Source: an uncultured bacterium
Lineage (GTDB): Bacteria; Cyanobacteriota; Vampirovibrionia; Gastranaerophilales; Gastranaerophilaceae
Assembly: GCA_902792085.1 (NCBI GenBank)
Contig: CADAYE010000023.1
Span: 1-38,028 of the forward strand
Length of the DNA stretch: 38,028 nt
Reading direction: 5' to 3'
The notes under the pieces were generated by a model. It was given only the letters and a program-made list of their open reading frames with translations, made no database searches and had not been told where the DNA came from. Every line of letters starts with the position of its first letter. The first letter of the stretch is position 1. Below are positions 32,251 to 38,028 of the stretch, piece after piece. The position numbers and the translations under genes are program-made.

Positions 32251-33757
32251 AAGAGTAAGACACAAAGGCATTATCTGCGAACGCTGCGGTGTTGAAGTTA
32301 CCGATTCAAAAGTAAGACGACACAGAATGGGGCATATTGAACTTGCCGCTCCTGTATCTCATATTTGGTTTTTGAAAGGTATTCCTTCATACTTAGGTTT
32401 GCTTTTGGATATGACTTTGAAAAATCTTGAACAGGTCATCTATTTCAACAGTTATGTTGTTTTAGACGGCGGTGATTCTGATTTCAAAAAACTTCAGTTG
32501 TTATCAGAAGAAGAATACGAAGATTATATGGCTGAAAATGAAGAATCTACATTGAAAGTCGGTATCGGAGCAGAAGCAATTCAGCAGTTGCTTGGTGAAA
32601 TCGATATTAACGCTTTGGCAGAAGAAATCAGAACCGAACTTGAAGGTAGTGTTTCTGTTCAGAAAAAATCAAAATTAATTAAGAGATTAAGATTATTGGA
32701 TAACTTAATTCAATCAGGTACAAATCCGACTTGGATGATTATGAATGTAATTCCTGTCACTCCTCCGGATTTAAGACCTATGGTTCAGTTAGACGGTGGG
32801 CGTTTTGCAACATCTGATTTGAATGATTTATACAGACGAGTAATTAACAGAAATAACCGTTTAAAAAGATTGAACGAAATGGGCGCACCTGAAATTATTG
32901 TTCGTAACGAAAAGCGTATGCTTCAGGAAGCCGTTGACGCGTTGATTGATAACGGCCGAAGAGGTAGAACTGTTGTAGGACCGAATAACAGAGCGTTAAA
33001 ATCATTATCTAATATTATTGAAGGTAAACAAGGTCGTTTCCGTCAAAACTTGTTAGGTAAGCGTGTTGACTACTCAGGTCGTTCAGTTATCGTTGTAGGA
33101 CCGTCATTACGCTTAAATCAATGCGGTTTACCAAAAGAAATGGCGATTGAATTGTTCAAACCGTTCGTTATTAATAAATTAATAGAAAGAGGATATGTTC
33201 AGAATATCAAATCTGCGAAGAAAAAGATTGAACGCTCAGATCCTGTTATTTGGGATATATTGGAAGAAGTTATTGACGGGCATCCGGTATTATTGAACCG
33301 TGCTCCAACGCTTCACAGATTAGGTATCCAGGCATTTGAACCGAAACTTGTAGAAGGTCGTGCTATTCAACTTCATCCGCTCGCTTGTACAGCATTTAAC
33401 GCTGACTTCGATGGTGACCAAATGGCTGTTCACGTTCCTTTGTCAATTGAGGCTCAGGCAGAAGCAAGAATGTTGATGTTAGCAACAAACAACCTGCTTG
33501 CACCTGCAAACGGTAAACCTATTGTATCTCCTTCACAGGATATGGTCTTGGGTATGTATTACTTGACGACTATGAAAGATCCTAATCAGGAAGTACAAGG
33601 TTACTTCTACAGTTTTGAAGATGCAATTTCGGCATTCGAAGTTAAGGTAATCAAACTTCACGACAAAATTGTTGTTCGTGACAGAAAAGGCGAAAGAATT
33701 GAAACAACAGTCGGAAGAATTATCTTTAACGAAGAAATAAGAAAAGCGTTAGTATAA
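32117..33757 (+). CDS. rpoC1: RNA polymerase subunit gamma (RpoC1), open part; N-terminus out of frame
   Basis: A cyanobacterial-type RpoC1, 546 codons in this frame. True homology begins at [20 protein letters not shown], after about 14 spurious residues. The zinc-finger cysteines (CYCGKYKRV...CERCGVEV), the lid and rudder region [15 protein letters not shown], and the catalytic loop [17 protein letters not shown] with its three Asp are all present. The C-terminus [21 protein letters not shown] ends where cyanobacterial gamma subunits end, so the split from rpoC2 is genuine. The natural start is the ATG at 32095, but a frameshift with about 44 missing nt at about 32160 separates it from this part. 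Confidence 0.92.
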   Translation: MTIYELVLLLRKEYFNGHTAERDGLFCERIFGPTKDWECYCGKYKRVRHKGIICERCGVEVTDSKVRRHRMGHIELAAPVSHIWFLKGIPSYLGLLLDMTLKNLEQVIYFNSYVVLDGGDSDFKKLQLLSEEEYEDYMAENEESTLKVGIGAEAIQQLLGEIDINALAEEIRTELEGSVSVQKKSKLIKRLRLLDNLIQSGTNPTWMIMNVIPVTPPDLRPMVQLDGGRFATSDLNDLYRRVINRNNRLKRLNEMGAPEIIVRNEKRMLQEAVDALIDNGRRGRTVVGPNNRALKSLSNIIEGKQGRFRQNLLGKRVDYSGRSVIVVGPSLRLNQCGLPKEMAIELFKPFVINKLIERGYVQNIKSAKKKIERSDPVIWDILEEVIDGHPVLLNRAPTLHRLGIQAFEPKLVEGRAIQLHPLACTAFNADFDGDQMAVHVPLSIEAQAEARMLMLATNNLLAPANGKPIVSPSQDMVLGMYYLTTMKDPNQEVQGYFYSFEDAISAFEVKVIKLHDKIVVRDRKGERIETTVGRIIFNEEIRKALV

Positions 33758-33758
33758 T

Positions 33759-33817
33759 GTAGGTTGGGCATACTTGCTCAACAATATAAAGTAGTAGGGT
33801 GGGATTTTAATCCCGCC
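33759..33817. repeat. Short stem repeats in the rpoC1-rpoC2 gap
   Basis: Two small inverted repeats: GTAGGTTGGGCATACTTGCTC... (33759-33782) and GTAGGGTGGGATTTTAATCC... (33794-33817). The second type is related to the GTAGGGTGGACTTTAGTCC repeat at 27987. They fill most of the 79-nt gap, so rpoC2 starts just after repeat sequence. Confidence 0.7.
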
Positions 33818-33836
33818 GAAATAAAAGGAAAAACAA

Positions 33837-33920
33837 ATGGAAATGACATATACACATGCAAAAAAAGATCCTGATTTCATTAACAAACAAATGGATAAAG
33901 GTTCATTGAAGAAATGCTGA
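33837..33920 (+). pseudogene. rpoC2: rpoC2 N-terminal fragment (frame 1)
   Basis: An ATG at 33837, preceded by AAAAGGAAAAA, opens 27 codons ending DFINKQMDKGSLKKC, then TGA at 33918. Cyanobacterial RpoC2 begins with a similar FYNK-x-VDKGxLKxLI stretch. The continuation, NADALKTLGYRYATVSG, is in another frame from about 33913. Around 15-17 residues that normally lie between (an LI...YG.A..A..A segment) are missing, i.e. about 44-50 nt. Confidence 0.72.
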
Positions 33921-33933
33921 TGCTTTAAAAACA

Positions 33934-37580
<3,647 letters not shown>

Positions 37581-37606
37581 TTAAAGTTCAATATAATATG
37601 ATAATT

Positions 37607-37641
37607 AAAAAGGAAGGTGCGTATAAAGTATCTTCCTTTTT
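37607..37641 (+). terminator. Terminator of the rpoB-rpoC1-rpoC2 operon
   Basis: AAAAAGGAAG and CTTCCTTTTT pair perfectly, followed by TTATT, 27 nt after the rpoC2 stop. Confidence 0.85.
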
Positions 37642-37784
37642 TATTATTGAACTGTTTGTCATGCTGAACTCGTTTGACTGCTTTTGCCGAAATCTTTGAT
37701 TTCGTGCAAAATGTCCCTTATCGGGCAGCATCTCCTTGTTAATCAAATTCAAGAGTGTTCAGTAGGAGATTAAATATTACAAAT

Positions 37785-37914
37785 TGTAAACTTGAATTTA
37801 AAATGGCGCAAACGCTGTTATAATCTGCTATATGATATGATATGATATGATATGATATGAGGGCTCGTGTCAATAATCTTACCCGAAAAGTTTTTATAAA
37901 TGTACAGGGGAAAC
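37785..37914 (+). promoter_or_regulatory. Pentanucleotide leader, copy 3
   Basis: TGTAAA (37785), TTTAAA (37797-37802), 16-nt spacer, TATAAT (37819-37824), CTGCT, then the ATATG array. The GGTGGGGCGG block of copies 1 and 2 is replaced by GGGCTCGTGTCAATAATC, but TTTTTATAAATGTACAGGGG and AAAGGGGAAAATT before the ATG are kept. So promoter, array and ribosome binding site are conserved while the middle diverges. Confidence 0.8.
37830..37859 (+). repeat. ATATG pentanucleotide array, 6 units
   Basis: Six exact units, the longest of the three arrays, starting 6 nt after the -10. Confidence 0.9.
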
Positions 37915-37943
37915 ATTTTTAGAAAGTACGAAAGGGGAAAATT

Positions 37944-38028
37944 ATGGGTTTATTTTCAATGAGATTGGTAGAACATGTACCTGGGGTATCCAGAGTTTAC
38001 AGAAATGCAATAGGGTATACTACTAAAA
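37944..38028 (+). CDS. Second copy of the small basic protein gene (partial, cut by window end)
   Basis: Strong AAAGGGG Shine-Dalgarno; 28 codons remain in the window, MGLFSMRLVEHVPGVSRVYR followed by NAIGYTTK. It differs from the gene at 27552 only at residues 2, 12 and 20 (G for S, V for I, R for K), all conservative or minor, while its leader differs more. That pattern fits selection on the protein or recent duplication. The remainder lies beyond the window. Confidence 0.75.
   Translation, partial: MGLFSMRLVEHVPGVSRVYRNAIGYTTK

Overview
The window looks like a chromosomal piece of a non-photosynthetic relative of cyanobacteria, most likely Melainabacteria/Vampirovibrionia of the Gastranaerophilales type. 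This is inferred from four things: RNA polymerase beta-prime is split into separate rpoC1 and rpoC2 genes as in cyanobacteria and plastids; rpoB-rpoC1-rpoC2 stand without rplL upstream; the DNA is AT-rich with Gram-negative envelope genes; and there is a fermentative trimeric [FeFe] hydrogenase. No rRNA, tRNA, CRISPR array, prophage or full insertion sequence was seen.

Layout. 1-480 is repeat-rich and has no gene. 481-2248 (minus) holds a membrane protein, a NIF3-family protein and an XRE regulator, whose palindromic operator overlaps a divergent promoter for a small gene carrying an in-frame TGA. 2502-4227 (minus) is gmk-coaBC; 4407-6356 (plus) is groES-groEL. 6473-9190 (minus) is nadA-rlmB-sigA. 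9304-11595 (plus) holds a PilM-PilN fusion and a PilO-like protein. 11592-15330 (minus) carries a radical SAM protein, a lone receiver domain, a two-partner-secretion (TpsB) transporter and a small secreted protein. 15592-16047 is an OmpH/Skp-like chaperone, followed by a 156-bp MITE-like element with an 8-bp target duplication. 16460-20597 (minus) is hydC-hydB-hydA. 21446-27304 holds a TatD-associated-type radical SAM protein, a pilin-like protein, a GT8 glycosyltransferase, a YqeG phosphatase, a U32 peptidase-family protein, two small proteins and a PgeF-type laccase-domain protein. 28680-37580 is rpoB-rpoC1-rpoC2.

Three things stand out. First, one conserved leader occurs three times (20729, 27351, 37785): a promoter with TATAAT followed at once by an ATATG pentanucleotide array of 5, 4 or 6 units. 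Twice it precedes a gene for an unrecognised small protein starting M-x-LFSMRLVEH; this is the best candidate for an undescribed, possibly phase-variable, multicopy system. Second, dispersed palindromic repeats are inserted in frame inside three protein genes (radical SAM, U32, PgeF), like Rickettsia palindromic elements. Third, rpoC1 and rpoC2 each carry short deletions (three in all, roughly 44-67 nt) that shift frame and remove conserved residues; in an essential gene this points first to assembly or consensus error, but it should be checked.

No homology search, folding program or alignment was run; family assignments rest on motifs read from the translations.
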